Positions 36,093 through 44,271 of a DNA stretch of 64,000 bases are shown here, one piece after another. The notes under the pieces were generated by a model, which made no database searches, was not told the origin of the DNA, and worked only from the letters and a program-made list of their open reading frames with translations. Position numbers and translations under genes: made by a program. The stretch lies in NCBI GenBank assembly GCA_022072175.1, contig JAJVIE010000003.1, forward strand, positions 900,001-964,000, written 5' to 3'. The first letter of the stretch is position 1. Every line of letters begins with the position of its first letter. Source of the stretch: Candidatus Omnitrophota bacterium. GTDB lineage: Bacteria; Omnitrophota; Gorgyraeia; 2-02-FULL-51-18.

Positions 36093-37654
36093 AGCTTCTT
36101 CCTCTTGTCAAGCACCCGCTTCATCCTGAACTCTTCGGCATGGATCTGAGCGTCCGCCAGCAGACTGACCCGGTTACGGGTCTGGGCTTCCAACTGCCGC
36201 ACGACCCGGCAGTTGTCCCGCTGCAGCACGTCGACGACGTCGGGCGATGCCGTGATCTCGACATGCTCGCGCTTGAGCCCCCGGAGCAATTGGGACAGCT
36301 TCTGCAAGGCCTCCGAGGCGACGGTCTCCTTGGAGCGGATGATGCCCTTGCCCTGGCAGTACGGACAGGACTGGGTGGATGCGCTCTCGAGGCTCTTACG
36401 CATCCTCTGGCGGGTCATCTCCACGAGTCCCAGCTGGGACAGGTTGAGGAAGCTCGTCTTCGCGCGGTCCCGGCGGAGCGACTCCTCCAGGATCTTGAGC
36501 ACGTTGCGGCGGTGCTCGGGCATCTCCATGTCGATGAAATCGATGATGATGATGCCCCCGAGGTCCCGCAGGCGGATCTGCTTGGCGATCTCGCGCGCGG
36601 CCTCGCAGTTGGTCCTGAACGCGGTCTCTTCGAGGTTGCGTGTGCCGGTGAACTTGCCCGTGTTGACGTCGATCGCCACCAGCGCCTCGGTCTGCTGGAT
36701 CACGATGTGTCCGCCGCTCTTGAGAGAGGCGCGTGGCTCGAAGATCTTATCGATCTCCCGCTGCACGTTGTAGTGCTCGAAGATCGGCCGCTCGCCCTCG
36801 TACAGCTGCAGCTTGTCGCGCAGGTTGGGCACGGCCGCCTCCATGAAACGGTCCACCCTCTCGTACTCCTGCTTGTCGTTGATGACGATCCTTTCGAAGT
36901 TCTCCGTGAGCACGTCGCGGACCATGCGCAGGACCAGGCCGTACTCCTCATGGATGACGGTCGGCGCCTTGCGTGAGTTCTGGCGGCGGCGGATGAGCTC
37001 CCACTGGTGGATCAAGAAGCGAATGTCACGCTCGAGCACCTTGGAATCGCAGCCCCAGGCGGCCGTGCGGACGATGAGGCCCGAATCCTTGGGCAGATCG
37101 ACGGACTTGATGATCTGCCGGATGCGGTCGCGCTCCTTGCGGTCGTCGATCCGCTTGGAGATGCCCACATGAGGATGATGCGGCATGAAGACCACGAAGC
37201 GGCCCGCCAGCGAGATCTGGCAGGTCAACCGCGCGCCCTTGGTGCCGAACGGCTCCTTGACGACCTGGACGATGACCTCCTGGTCCTTCTTGAGCACTTC
37301 CTGGATCAGGGGCTCCTTACCGCGATCGCCTCGCCCGCCGCGGTCACCGCGGCGCCCGCCGCGATGCTCGGTGGCCGGCTTGGTCTCGCCGTTCTCGAGC
37401 TCGACCGCCTCGTCGGTCTCGGGTCCCTGACCCACGACGTCCGTGACGTACAAGAACCCGTTCTTCTCCAACCCCAGATCGACGAACGCGGCGCCGATGC
37501 CCGGCACGATGGAGCTCACCCGGCCCTTGAAGATCGACCCGACCAACTGACGGTCGGTCTCTCTTTCGACGTAGTACTCCTCGAGATGGCCGTCCTCGGT
37601 GACGGCGACCTTCGTGGCATTGAAATCAACGTTGACCAGTATCTCTTTCTTCAT
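36086..37654 (-). CDS. rng: Ribonuclease G/E family endoribonuclease
   Basis: RNase E/G cleaves single-stranded RNA and starts decay and rRNA maturation. The 522-aa protein has an S1 domain (about 35-130, VGSIFKGRVSSIVPGIGAAF) interrupted by an acidic and Gly/Arg-rich insert (GGRRGDRGGRGDRG). Also present are the 5'-sensor segment, the DNase-I-like catalytic Asp pair (AIDVNTGKFTG and IIIIDFIDM) and the zinc-link CPYCQGKG. It lacks the long scaffold C-terminus of E. coli RNase E. ATG 37654 follows AGGAGATCC; 37672 is a poorer start. It overlaps rplU. Confidence 0.95.
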   Translation of the reverse strand: MKKEILVNVDFNATKVAVTEDGHLEEYYVERETDRQLVGSIFKGRVSSIVPGIGAAFVDLGLEKNGFLYVTDVVGQGPETDEAVELENGETKPATEHRGGRRGDRGGRGDRGKEPLIQEVLKKDQEVIVQVVKEPFGTKGARLTCQISLAGRFVVFMPHHPHVGISKRIDDRKERDRIRQIIKSVDLPKDSGLIVRTAAWGCDSKVLERDIRFLIHQWELIRRRQNSRKAPTVIHEEYGLVLRMVRDVLTENFERIVINDKQEYERVDRFMEAAVPNLRDKLQLYEGERPIFEHYNVQREIDKIFEPRASLKSGGHIVIQQTEALVAIDVNTGKFTGTRNLEETAFRTNCEAAREIAKQIRLRDLGGIIIIDFIDMEMPEHRRNVLKILEESLRRDRAKTSFLNLSQLGLVEMTRQRMRKSLESASTQSCPYCQGKGIIRSKETVASEALQKLSQLLRGLKREHVEITASPDVVDVLQRDNCRVVRQLEAQTRNRVSLLADAQIHAEEFRMKRVLDKRKKLW

Positions 37655-37672
37655 GGATCTCCTCTTTGGCAC

Positions 37673-37716
37673 AAAAAAAACGCGACATTGAACACCCGGT
37701 AGGGTTCAACCTCGCG
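37673..37716 (-). terminator. Intrinsic terminator or attenuator upstream of rng
   Basis: An interrupted stem (CGCGA/TCGCG outside, TTGAA/TTCAA and CCC/GGG inside) spans 37681-37716 and is followed on the minus strand by TTTTTTTT (37673-37680). The U-run ends only about 18 nt before the rng start, so besides ending pilQ it may control rng. Confidence 0.8.
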
Positions 37717-37740
37717 TCATCTACGCTAAGCTTCCTCACC

Positions 37741-37760
37741 GGACGGGGTCTCCCCCGTCC
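37741..37760. repeat. Perfect hairpin just after pilQ
   Basis: GGACGGGG (37741-37748) pairs with CCCCGTCC (37753-37760) around a GAGA-type tetraloop on the minus strand. It lies between the pilQ stop and the following terminator and has no U-run of its own; it may protect the 3' end of the pilus mRNA. Confidence 0.6.
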
Positions 37761-37769
37761 GTCCAACGA

Positions 37770-39215
37770 TCAGACGTCGTGACCCTGCGGCAGGGCCGAT
37801 TGATCGACGATCTTGACCGTCATGAAGAACAAGAGGTCCGTCTTCTTGACGGACTTCTCGTTGTGATTGAACAAATTCTTGACCAGGGGAATATCCCCCA
37901 GCACCGGGACCTTCGTATTGGCTTCGGTCGTTGTTTCCTTGATCAAACCTCCGATGGCGATTGTCTGTCCGCTCCTGATGCGGACCTGCGTGCGGGCCTC
38001 GCGCGTGGAGAAGCGAGGCGCCTTGATCTCCGGGGTCAGGTCGTCATACCCCAAAAGCTCTGTGATCTCCGGATGAATGGAGACCACGATCTCCTGCTGA
38101 TCGTTCACCTGCGGGGTCACCGTCAGGCGGATGCCCGAATCCCTGTCGCGGTATCCGGTGATCTCCATGCGGCCCGTCGTCGAGTTGCGCTCGAACGTCG
38201 GGATGGCGATCACTTCACCCACGAGGATCTTGGCTTCCTGGTTGTCCAAAGTGACGACATGCGGTTCCGACAGGATCTTGGTGTCGTCACGTGCCTCTAA
38301 CAGTTCGAGCATCGCCGAGAACTGCGAAAAATCGAGCGTGCCGAACTGGAACTCGTCCTTGTCCACCACGGGGAAAGACGGCTGATTGGCCCGGGTGGGA
38401 AAATCCGTGGTCGTACTCGTGCTGGTCGTTCCCGATGTCCCGACGCTGTCCGTGCTCGTCTCCGGCGCCCGTCCGTCCGGAAGGATCCGGTAGAGCGGGC
38501 CGCGCTGGATCGCGTCGAACGGGAACGTCGTCGGACGCGCCGAACCGTTAATGCCGGCCTTGAGGTTCCACTTGATGCCGAGGCGGTCCCCGGTGCCGAG
38601 AGTGGCCTCCACGACCTTGGTCTCGATGAGCACCTGCCGCGTGGGCCGGTCGAGCCGCTCGACGACCGCCGCCACGCTGTTGAGCACCGTCGGCATGTCC
38701 GTGACGATGAGCGTGTTGGTGCGCGCGTCGGACCGGAGCTTGCCGCGCTCGGACAACACGTTACCGAGCGCCTTCTCGACCTCCGAGGCCCTCGAGTAGT
38801 TGAGCGGATACACTTCCGTGGACAGTTCTTCTTTCTTGAGGTTCTCGAGCGTCGTCACGCGGATGATGTTGCCGTCGCGATCGTACGCGTAGCCGTAGGT
38901 CTTGAGCACCACGTCCAGCGCCTTTTCCCAAGGCACGTCGACCAGACGGATCGTCACGCTCCCGGTGACGTCCTTGCCGGCGACGATGTTGACCCCGCTC
39001 TTGAACGACAGGATCCGGAGCACGTTCTGGATGTCCGCGTCCTTGAAATCCACGGTGACATTGCCCGGAGCGGATGCTTTGGTCTCTGCCGCCTGCTGCG
39101 GAGCGGTCGGAGCGACCGCCGGAGGCACGTCCGCGGCCAGAACCGTCGAAGCGAACGCGAGTGTTACGATCCATGCAGGCAGGGTCTTCAGGGCTCGTCG
39201 GATCATCGGCTCCAT
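37770..39215 (-). CDS. pilQ: Type IV pilus secretin PilQ (short form)
   Basis: PilQ forms the outer-membrane pore for the pilus. The 481-aa protein has a signal peptide (about 1-28), one secretin/TonB short N-terminal domain (NVTVDFKDADIQNVLRILSF, about 52-120), one N0/N1-type domain and the secretin core. The core carries VPVLGDIPLVKNLF and GGLIKETTT. A Ser/Thr-rich loop (about 255-275) is unusual. AMIN peptidoglycan-binding domains are absent, so the protein is much shorter than proteobacterial PilQ. Start ATG 39215 or 39206. Confidence 0.95.
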   Translation of the reverse strand: MEPMIRRALKTLPAWIVTLAFASTVLAADVPPAVAPTAPQQAAETKASAPGNVTVDFKDADIQNVLRILSFKSGVNIVAGKDVTGSVTIRLVDVPWEKALDVVLKTYGYAYDRDGNIIRVTTLENLKKEELSTEVYPLNYSRASEVEKALGNVLSERGKLRSDARTNTLIVTDMPTVLNSVAAVVERLDRPTRQVLIETKVVEATLGTGDRLGIKWNLKAGINGSARPTTFPFDAIQRGPLYRILPDGRAPETSTDSVGTSGTTSTSTTTDFPTRANQPSFPVVDKDEFQFGTLDFSQFSAMLELLEARDDTKILSEPHVVTLDNQEAKILVGEVIAIPTFERNSTTGRMEITGYRDRDSGIRLTVTPQVNDQQEIVVSIHPEITELLGYDDLTPEIKAPRFSTREARTQVRIRSGQTIAIGGLIKETTTEANTKVPVLGDIPLVKNLFNHNEKSVKKTDLLFFMTVKIVDQSALPQGHDV

Positions 39216-39216
39216 C

Positions 39217-39648
39217 TCAGGTCTGCTGTTCCGCGGATGTGTCGCTGTAAAGGGGTTTGAACTCTTCGGTTCCGTTGATCTCGAAGAGCACGCCGTCCTG
39301 GCGGATCTCCTTGATCTTGACGTTACTGAACTCTTCTCCGACCCTCAGCATCGCGCCGTTGATGATCGCGACGGAGTCTCCTCCGGGATCATAGACGACA
39401 CCTTGGACGTCCACGTCATTGACGCTTTCGATCCCGGCCAACCCCGAGCCGCCGTGCCCTCCGCTGGAGATGAGCGGTACGAACGGATCTCTTCGGCCCT
39501 GAGCATCGTACAAGGGCTCTTCGGCAGAGACCGTGGACGACGTGCAAATCATACCAAAACCCAGGAACCATATCCACAAAAACTTCAAAGAAGCACGAGA
39601 TTGATGAGCCCTGCTCAATCGTTGTAAATCCTGATGGGTCCTGATCAT
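39217..39648 (-). CDS. pilP: Type IV pilus assembly protein PilP-like
   Basis: PilP is a periplasmic protein linking PilN/PilO to PilQ. The 143-aa product has an N-terminal signal or anchor (about 20-42) and the PilP-type beta domain. That domain begins with the YDAQGRRDPFVPL motif and continues with VQGVVYDPGGDSVAIINGAM. The ATG at 39648 shares a base with the pilO stop (TGATG); a GTG at 39651 is one codon upstream. The assignment rests on position plus the DPF motif. Confidence 0.85.
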   Translation of the reverse strand: MIRTHQDLQRLSRAHQSRASLKFLWIWFLGFGMICTSSTVSAEEPLYDAQGRRDPFVPLISSGGHGGSGLAGIESVNDVDVQGVVYDPGGDSVAIINGAMLRVGEEFSNVKIKEIRQDGVLFEINGTEEFKPLYSDTSAEQQT

Positions 39649-40277
39649 CACTTGACCTTCTTGTAGGCCTGCAGGTCCACCTCGAAGTCATGCTGACCCG
39701 CCTCACTGCCGGTAGCCCGGAGGTTGGTCACCACGAAGAAGGTTTCTCCCGATTCGAGCCGCTGCAGGAACTCACCGAGCGGGTGCGTGCCGGACTGAGC
39801 GGTGAGCTTGAACGGAATGGGCACGTACACGCCCTTGGGCGCAGGATCGGCCGCTTTGGGCGACACCGGGCTCAAAGAAACGATCTTGACCGAGGATTCG
39901 GCGGCCAGACCCGAGAGGCTCTGCAAGAGGCGCGGGATGTCGGTCGTTGCCAGGAACTGACGCTCGGCTTCGACCAAGCGCGCCTCCGTCTCTTTCCAGG
40001 TCTTCTCGATCGTCTCGCGGTTGCGCTTGTCCTCCCGGAGCGCGTTGCGCTCGGAACGCAGGCTCGACAGTTCTGGCCAGGATTTCATCAGCGCCCCGGA
40101 CAACGGCTGGAGGAACAGCAGGACGTCGAGCGCGACGATCGACAGCGTGACCGCCCCCAAGATCGTCCACTTCTCCTTCAGGGTCCGCGCGTTGAGATAG
40201 TTGGCGGTCTTCTCGTACTGCGCCTTGAGCTGAGGTCCGAGGTCCTGCCTGATCTTGTCGAACTGTGGGGACTTCAC
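39648..40277 (-). CDS. pilO: Type IV pilus inner-membrane protein PilO
   Basis: PilO pairs with PilN to form the inner-membrane alignment complex. The 209-aa protein has a short cytoplasmic start, one transmembrane helix (about 38-58), a coiled coil (about 70-115) and a ferredoxin-like periplasmic domain (FLQRLESGETFFVVTNLRA). The GTG at 40277 overlaps the pilN stop (GTGA); a longer start at 40307 is less likely. Confidence 0.9.
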   Translation of the reverse strand: MKSPQFDKIRQDLGPQLKAQYEKTANYLNARTLKEKWTILGAVTLSIVALDVLLFLQPLSGALMKSWPELSSLRSERNALREDKRNRETIEKTWKETEARLVEAERQFLATTDIPRLLQSLSGLAAESSVKIVSLSPVSPKAADPAPKGVYVPIPFKLTAQSGTHPLGEFLQRLESGETFFVVTNLRATGSEAGQHDFEVDLQAYKKVK

Positions 40278-40987
40278 GCGCCGGCCCCCTTCTTGTCCTC
40301 TCTCCAAGGCATGATCAACACGAAGTCGTACACATCCACGTCCTGGATGCGGCGTTGGTTGATCGTGGACAGCTGGATATCCTGCAGGAGCTTCGAGAAC
40401 AGCGGGTGGGTCTCGACCTGCTTGACGAAGCGGCCGATCGCCGCGGTCTCCTCTCCCCTGCCGATGGCACTGCCCTCGAGCTTGACCGCGCGGCGCATCA
40501 CGGGGGCCTCCTCGGCGGCCCGGCGGGGCCGCTCGGGCTTCGCGGCTTTCGGGTCCTTGGCGTCGGCCTTATCGGTCTTGGGTGGCTCGGGCGCCTTGGG
40601 TGCCTTGGGCGCGGGAACCTCGATGACGGAGAACCCTCTCAACCAGACACCTTTGGTGACACACTCGTTGAGCGCGCTCAAGAACCCGGACCAGTAGTAG
40701 GGCCGGTTGACGAGCGTGTTGATCTCCCCGAGCCTGCGCTGCATCCGCTCGGTGTCTTGTTTTTGACGCGCGATCTCCTGGGTCTGCCCGGTCAGCGCTT
40801 TCACCTCGGCCTTGAGCGCTTGGAGCTCGAGGTTACGATAGGTGACCAGTCCCAGCAGGATCACATGGGTCCCGATGAAAACGAGCGCCACCCAGGTCAA
40901 CGTCCGGATGATCGGGATCTCGGGGATGACGATCTTGGGCAGTTCTTTGGGCCGGTACTCCTCCGGGAGAAGGTTGATGTGGATCAT
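40274..40987 (-). CDS. pilN: Type IV pilus inner-membrane protein PilN (with Pro/Lys-rich insert)
   Basis: PilN starts with the conserved INLLPEEYR motif that binds PilM, followed by one transmembrane helix (about 28-50), a coiled coil (52-92) and a ferredoxin-like domain. Between about residues 124 and 165 there is an Ala/Pro/Lys-rich low-complexity insert not found in typical PilN, which makes the protein longer than usual (237 aa against about 180-200). The ATG at 40987 overlaps the pilM stop (ATGA). Confidence 0.93.
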   Translation of the reverse strand: MIHINLLPEEYRPKELPKIVIPEIPIIRTLTWVALVFIGTHVILLGLVTYRNLELQALKAEVKALTGQTQEIARQKQDTERMQRRLGEINTLVNRPYYWSGFLSALNECVTKGVWLRGFSVIEVPAPKAPKAPEPPKTDKADAKDPKAAKPERPRRAAEEAPVMRRAVKLEGSAIGRGEETAAIGRFVKQVETHPLFSKLLQDIQLSTINQRRIQDVDVYDFVLIMPWREDKKGAGA

Positions 40988-41994
40988 TGGGGCGCGACCA
41001 TTTCACGGACCGCCAAGCCCAACGCCACGGCGAACGCCGGCCCGCGGCCCTCGACCGCCTCGGAGGCCTCGCTCAGCACCTCCAGGTGCAAGAGCGGGTC
41101 CCACACCTTGAACGTCCGGCCGACCTCCTGGGTCAGGACCTCCTCGGCCCAACCGGCCGCCGAGCCGCCGCAGACCCAGACCTGCTTGAGCTCTTCGCCC
41201 GACTCGTTCTCGAAATAATCGACCGAGCTCTTGAGCTCGTTGACCAGTGGCGACAGCGCGCGGAGCGCCGCGGCCTTCAGGTCCGCGGCCCGAGCGGGAT
41301 CGGCCGACAGCTTGACCTTCTCGGCCGCGGCCTCATCGAGCGAGAGCGTTTCGGCCAGAGCGCGCGTCACTTCGAGGCCCCCCGTGTTGATCTCACGCAC
41401 GAAGAACGGCTGGCCCGACTGCACGATCGTGAAGAGGCTGGTGCCGTGCCCGATGTTCAGGAGGCCGTAGTTCTTGGGTCGCGCCTCCGGGCCGAGGCGC
41501 TCGAAGGCGTTGACCAGCGCGAACGCGTCGACATCGACGAGCTCCGGCTTGAGCCCCAGATCATGGAGCATCTTCACGCGCTCCTGGATGAACTCCTTCT
41601 TGAGCGCCACCAGGAGCAGCGTCGCGTTCTTGCCCTCCGCGCCGGCCTGGACGACGTGATGGTCGAGCATGCACTCGTCCACCGGAAAAGGGATGTGGTT
41701 CTCGGCCTCGAACTTGACGGCGTTGCGCAGTTCGGCGGCGTTCATCTGCGGCATCTCGATGCGACGGATGAGCAGCGAGGAGCCGGCCACGCTGATCCGC
41801 AGATGACGGGCGCCCACGACGGTCTCCGCGGTCGACTTGAGGGCCTGCGCGACCGTTTCCGGAGCGGCATCGGCCAGAGGTTGGATCGAAGCCCTACGAA
41901 GCTTGTACGACGTTCCGGATCGGATGAGCTCGACGGTCTTGACGGACGAGGTTCCGATGTCCAGGCCGACGTTCGATGCGACGTTACGTGCCAA
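40984..41994 (-). CDS. pilM: Type IV pilus assembly ATPase-fold protein PilM
   Basis: PilM is an actin-like cytoplasmic protein that binds PilN. The 336-aa product has the phosphate-1 motif VGLDIGTSSVKTVEL (residues 8-22), the SVAGSSLLIRRIEMPQM strand, GLLNIGHGTSLFTIVQSG (phosphate-2) and the VWVCGGSAAG adenosine motif. The start is TTG at 41994 with AAGGA six bases upstream, behind a strong promoter. It leads the pilMNOPQ operon. Confidence 0.95.
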   Translation of the reverse strand: MARNVASNVGLDIGTSSVKTVELIRSGTSYKLRRASIQPLADAAPETVAQALKSTAETVVGARHLRISVAGSSLLIRRIEMPQMNAAELRNAVKFEAENHIPFPVDECMLDHHVVQAGAEGKNATLLLVALKKEFIQERVKMLHDLGLKPELVDVDAFALVNAFERLGPEARPKNYGLLNIGHGTSLFTIVQSGQPFFVREINTGGLEVTRALAETLSLDEAAAEKVKLSADPARAADLKAAALRALSPLVNELKSSVDYFENESGEELKQVWVCGGSAAGWAEEVLTQEVGRTFKVWDPLLHLEVLSEASEAVEGRGPAFAVALGLAVREMVAPQ

Positions 41995-42039
41995 AAGTTG
42001 TCCTTATCTGTAAGAAATACTGAATCTTAATAATTTTTG

Positions 42040-42068
42040 ATTATATAGACGTCGTGGGGTCGATGCAA
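42040..42068 (-). promoter_or_regulatory. Promoter of pilMNOPQ
   Basis: TTGCAT (42063-42068), a 17-bp spacer and the perfect -10 box TATAAT (42040-42045) predict a start near 42033 and a leader of about 39 nt before the pilM TTG. The -35 box lies only four bases past the U-run of the preceding terminator. Confidence 0.8.
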
Positions 42069-42071
42069 TAG

Positions 42072-42099
42072 AAAAACGGCCGGAGGGTCTCTCCGGCCG
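42072..42099 (-). terminator. Intrinsic terminator after the second pilin
   Basis: CGGCCGGAG (42077-42085) and CTCCGGCCG (42091-42099) form a perfect 9-bp GC stem with a 5-nt loop, followed on the minus strand by TTTTT (42072-42076). It ends the downstream pilin gene just before the pilM promoter. Confidence 0.9.
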
Positions 42100-42125
42100 C
42101 TGACGACAAGCGCGCTTTCGTCGGA

Positions 42126-42461
42126 TCAGAGCGTGTGCTGACCGCCCAGACTGCAGGTCGGGTCCGTGCCCACGTTGCCGATGGTATACACACCGCCTCC
42201 GGGACAAGTCGGCGCCGCGCCACCTTTGATGAAGTTCAGGTAGTTCGCGGCCGCCGCTCCGACGGCGATATTGTTCATGAGCGCGTCCTGCTCCTTGGCG
42301 GCGTCGATAATGCGGAGATTATTGACACATCCGCGTGTCGACGCTTCGGTACGCGCGCGAGCCATATTGGGGATCGCGATGGCGGCCAGAAGCCCGATGA
42401 TCGCTACGACGATCATGATCTCGACGAGGGTGAAACCCCGACGATCGCTCAGCCTTCTCAT
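42126..42461 (-). CDS. Type IV pilin, second tandem copy
   Basis: The 111-aa prepilin has the prepilin-peptidase site RGFTLVEIMI (cleavage after Gly, Glu at +5) and the hydrophobic alpha-1 helix. Its short globular domain has three Cys (CVNN, TCPGG, TCSLGG) and ends HTL. It is the same length as the adjacent pilin and closely similar to it, but the region after the helix differs (MARARTEASTR against VQARNTSRANA). ATG 42461 is preferred over 42467 because AAAGGAG is seven bases upstream of it. It lies between two terminators, so it depends on read-through or mRNA processing. Confidence 0.92.
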   Translation of the reverse strand: MRRLSDRRGFTLVEIMIVVAIIGLLAAIAIPNMARARTEASTRGCVNNLRIIDAAKEQDALMNNIAVGAAAANYLNFIKGGAAPTCPGGGVYTIGNVGTDPTCSLGGQHTL

Positions 42462-42479
42462 GTTCATGCTCCTTTAGCC

Positions 42480-42512
42480 AAAATAAAACCCCCGCCGCAC
42501 ATGCGGCGGGGG
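42480..42512 (-). terminator. Strong terminator between the two pilin genes
   Basis: CCCCCGCCGCA (42489-42499) and TGCGGCGGGGG (42502-42512) make a perfect 11-bp stem with a 2-nt formal loop, followed on the minus strand by TTTTATTTT. It should stop most transcripts after the first pilin and so set the ratio of the two pilins. Confidence 0.9.
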
Positions 42513-42530
42513 CCCGGGTGGAGGAACAGC

Positions 42531-42866
42531 TTAGAGGGCGTGAGTACCGCCGAGACTGCAGGTCGGGTCGGCGCCGACGTTGCCGACCGTATAGTTACCG
42601 CCACCGGGGCAGGTCGGAAGAGCACCGCCCTTGATGTAGTTCAGGTGGTTGGGTGACGCCGCGCCGGTGGCGATGTTGTTCTCCAGCGCGTCCTGCTCCT
42701 TGGCCGCATCGATGATGCGGAGGTTGTTCACGCACGCGTTCGCACGCGACGTGTTCCTGGCTTGCACGAAGTTCGGCACCGCGATCGCGGCCAAAAGACC
42801 GATGATCGCGACGACGATCATGATTTCGACAAGGGTGAAACCCTTGCTGTTGCGACGTATCTTCAT
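42531..42866 (-). CDS. Type IV pilin, first tandem copy (probable major pilin)
   Basis: The 111-aa prepilin has the leader MKIRRNSKG, cleavage before FTLVEIM with Glu at +5, the alpha-1 helix and a short C-terminal domain. Pairs CVNN, TCPGG and TCSLGG give three Cys, and the protein ends THAL. Being closest to the strong promoter and before the terminator, it is likely to be the major pilin. The ATG at 42866 has a GGGAGAG site; the upstream in-frame extension is non-coding leader. Such short pilins resemble those of Omnitrophota, Planctomycetota and Geobacter more than proteobacterial PilA. Confidence 0.93.
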   Translation of the reverse strand: MKIRRNSKGFTLVEIMIVVAIIGLLAAIAVPNFVQARNTSRANACVNNLRIIDAAKEQDALENNIATGAASPNHLNYIKGGALPTCPGGGNYTVGNVGADPTCSLGGTHAL

Positions 42867-42996
42867 GACGCTCTCTCCCTGTTTAGGGATCCTGGTCCGC
42901 GCCACCTTTGGGAGGGTTTCCTTATGAGGAAGACAGGACTTACCAATTCCCACCAAAGATTCCAAACGCTTATCAGGATTACCCACGTTTAACCAA

Positions 42997-43025
42997 AATA
43001 TAACATTCATTAACCCGATTGTCAA
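42997..43025 (-). promoter_or_regulatory. Strong pilin promoter
   Basis: A perfect TTGACA (43020-43025), a 17-bp spacer and TATATT (42997-43002) predict a start near 42990. The 5' leader is about 124 nt, long for this genome, and holds a small CCCT/AGGG hairpin next to the ribosome site. No known riboswitch signature is seen in it. Confidence 0.85.
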
Positions 43026-43044
43026 GACCCGCTTCTGCCCTCCT

Positions 43045-44271
43045 CTAGCTGCCCGACACCAGGGTCGACAACTGGAAGATCGGCAAGAACATACAGATAA
43101 CGATACCGCCGATCACGATACCCAGAAAGGCGATGACCAGCGGCTCGATCAGGCTGGTGAGACCGGAGACCGCCGCGTCCACCTGATCGTCGTAGAAGTC
43201 CGCGATCTTGGTGAGCATCTTCTCCAGCTCGCCGGTCTGCTCTCCGACCGCGATCATACGGACCACCAGCGGCGGGAAGACCTTACTGCGCATCAGAGGG
43301 TCGGAGATGTTCTCTCCCTCCCGGATGCTCACGCGGGTCTTTTCGACGGCCTGCTCGATGATGCGGTTGCCGGCGGTCTTGCCGACGATCTCAAGGGCGC
43401 TGAGGATCGGCACGCCGCTCTTGACCAGCGTCGAGAGCGTCCGCGAGAACTTGGACACGGCGACCTTGCGGAAGATCACGCCGAAGATCGGCATGTTGAG
43501 CTTGAACGCGTCGAACGCCGTGGCCCCCTTGTCGGTGCTGATGTATCGCGAGAACGCCACGCCGGCCGCGATCGCGAACCCCATCCAGAGGAAGAAGTAC
43601 TGGATCAAGAAGTCGCTGATCGAGATCAGGATCTGCGTCGGCACCGGAAGCTTGCCGCCGAAATCGATGAAGATCTGTTTGAACACCGGCACGACCTTGA
43701 GCATCATAACGAGCGTGATGATCACGGCCATCGAGGTGACGACGCTGGGGTAGACGAGCGCGGAGCGGACCTTACGGATCAACGAATCGGTCTTCTCCAG
43801 ATAGGACGCCAGACGCTCCATGATGTCATCGAGCGCTCCGCTGGACTCACCGGCCTTGACCATGTTGACGAACAGCGGCGAGAACGCCTTGGGGTGCCGG
43901 GCCAACGCCTTGTAGAAGCTCGATCCGGCCGAGACGTTCTTGCGCACGTCCTGGATGATCGGCTTGAAAGCCTTGTTCTCGACCTGCTCTCCGAGGATGT
44001 CCAGCGCCTGCAAGAGAGGGATGCCGCTGTCGATCATCGTCGCCAGCTGACGCGAGAAGAGCACGAGCTCCGAGAGTTTGATCTTGGAGCCGAGCTTGAG
44101 CGCCACGGCGGTGGCGACCTTGTTGACCTTGGCCTTCTCCTCCTTCACCGAGGTGACGACCAGGGATTCCCGCTTGAGCGACTCGACGACGCCCTTCTCG
44201 TCCTCAGCGGACACGGTCCCGGTCACGTTCTTGCCTGCTTTGTCCTTGGCGACATAGCGGAACGTCGGCAT
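43045..44271 (-). CDS. pilC: Type IV pilus platform protein PilC
   Basis: PilC is the inner-membrane platform turned by PilB and PilT. The 408-aa protein has the two repeated GspF cytoplasmic domains (LFSRQLATMIDSGIPLLQAL and SKFSRTLSTLVKSGVPILSA) and three transmembrane helices (about 170-190, 213-235 and 370-395). ATG 44271 shares a base with the pilB stop (TGATG), and GGAGG is seven bases upstream; a GTG at 44274 is possible. Confidence 0.96.
   Translation of the reverse strand: MPTFRYVAKDKAGKNVTGTVSAEDEKGVVESLKRESLVVTSVKEEKAKVNKVATAVALKLGSKIKLSELVLFSRQLATMIDSGIPLLQALDILGEQVENKAFKPIIQDVRKNVSAGSSFYKALARHPKAFSPLFVNMVKAGESSGALDDIMERLASYLEKTDSLIRKVRSALVYPSVVTSMAVIITLVMMLKVVPVFKQIFIDFGGKLPVPTQILISISDFLIQYFFLWMGFAIAAGVAFSRYISTDKGATAFDAFKLNMPIFGVIFRKVAVSKFSRTLSTLVKSGVPILSALEIVGKTAGNRIIEQAVEKTRVSIREGENISDPLMRSKVFPPLVVRMIAVGEQTGELEKMLTKIADFYDDQVDAAVSGLTSLIEPLVIAFLGIVIGGIVICMFLPIFQLSTLVSGS

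Noticed and set aside
36092-37672. RNase gene as an RNase E with degradosome scaffold
   Set aside because: The protein ends at the zinc link and a short tail; the long disordered scaffold half is missing, so RNase G-like is the better call.
42867-42990. c-di-GMP riboswitch in the pilin leader
   Set aside because: The GEMM core elements are not present in the leader; only a small hairpin is visible.
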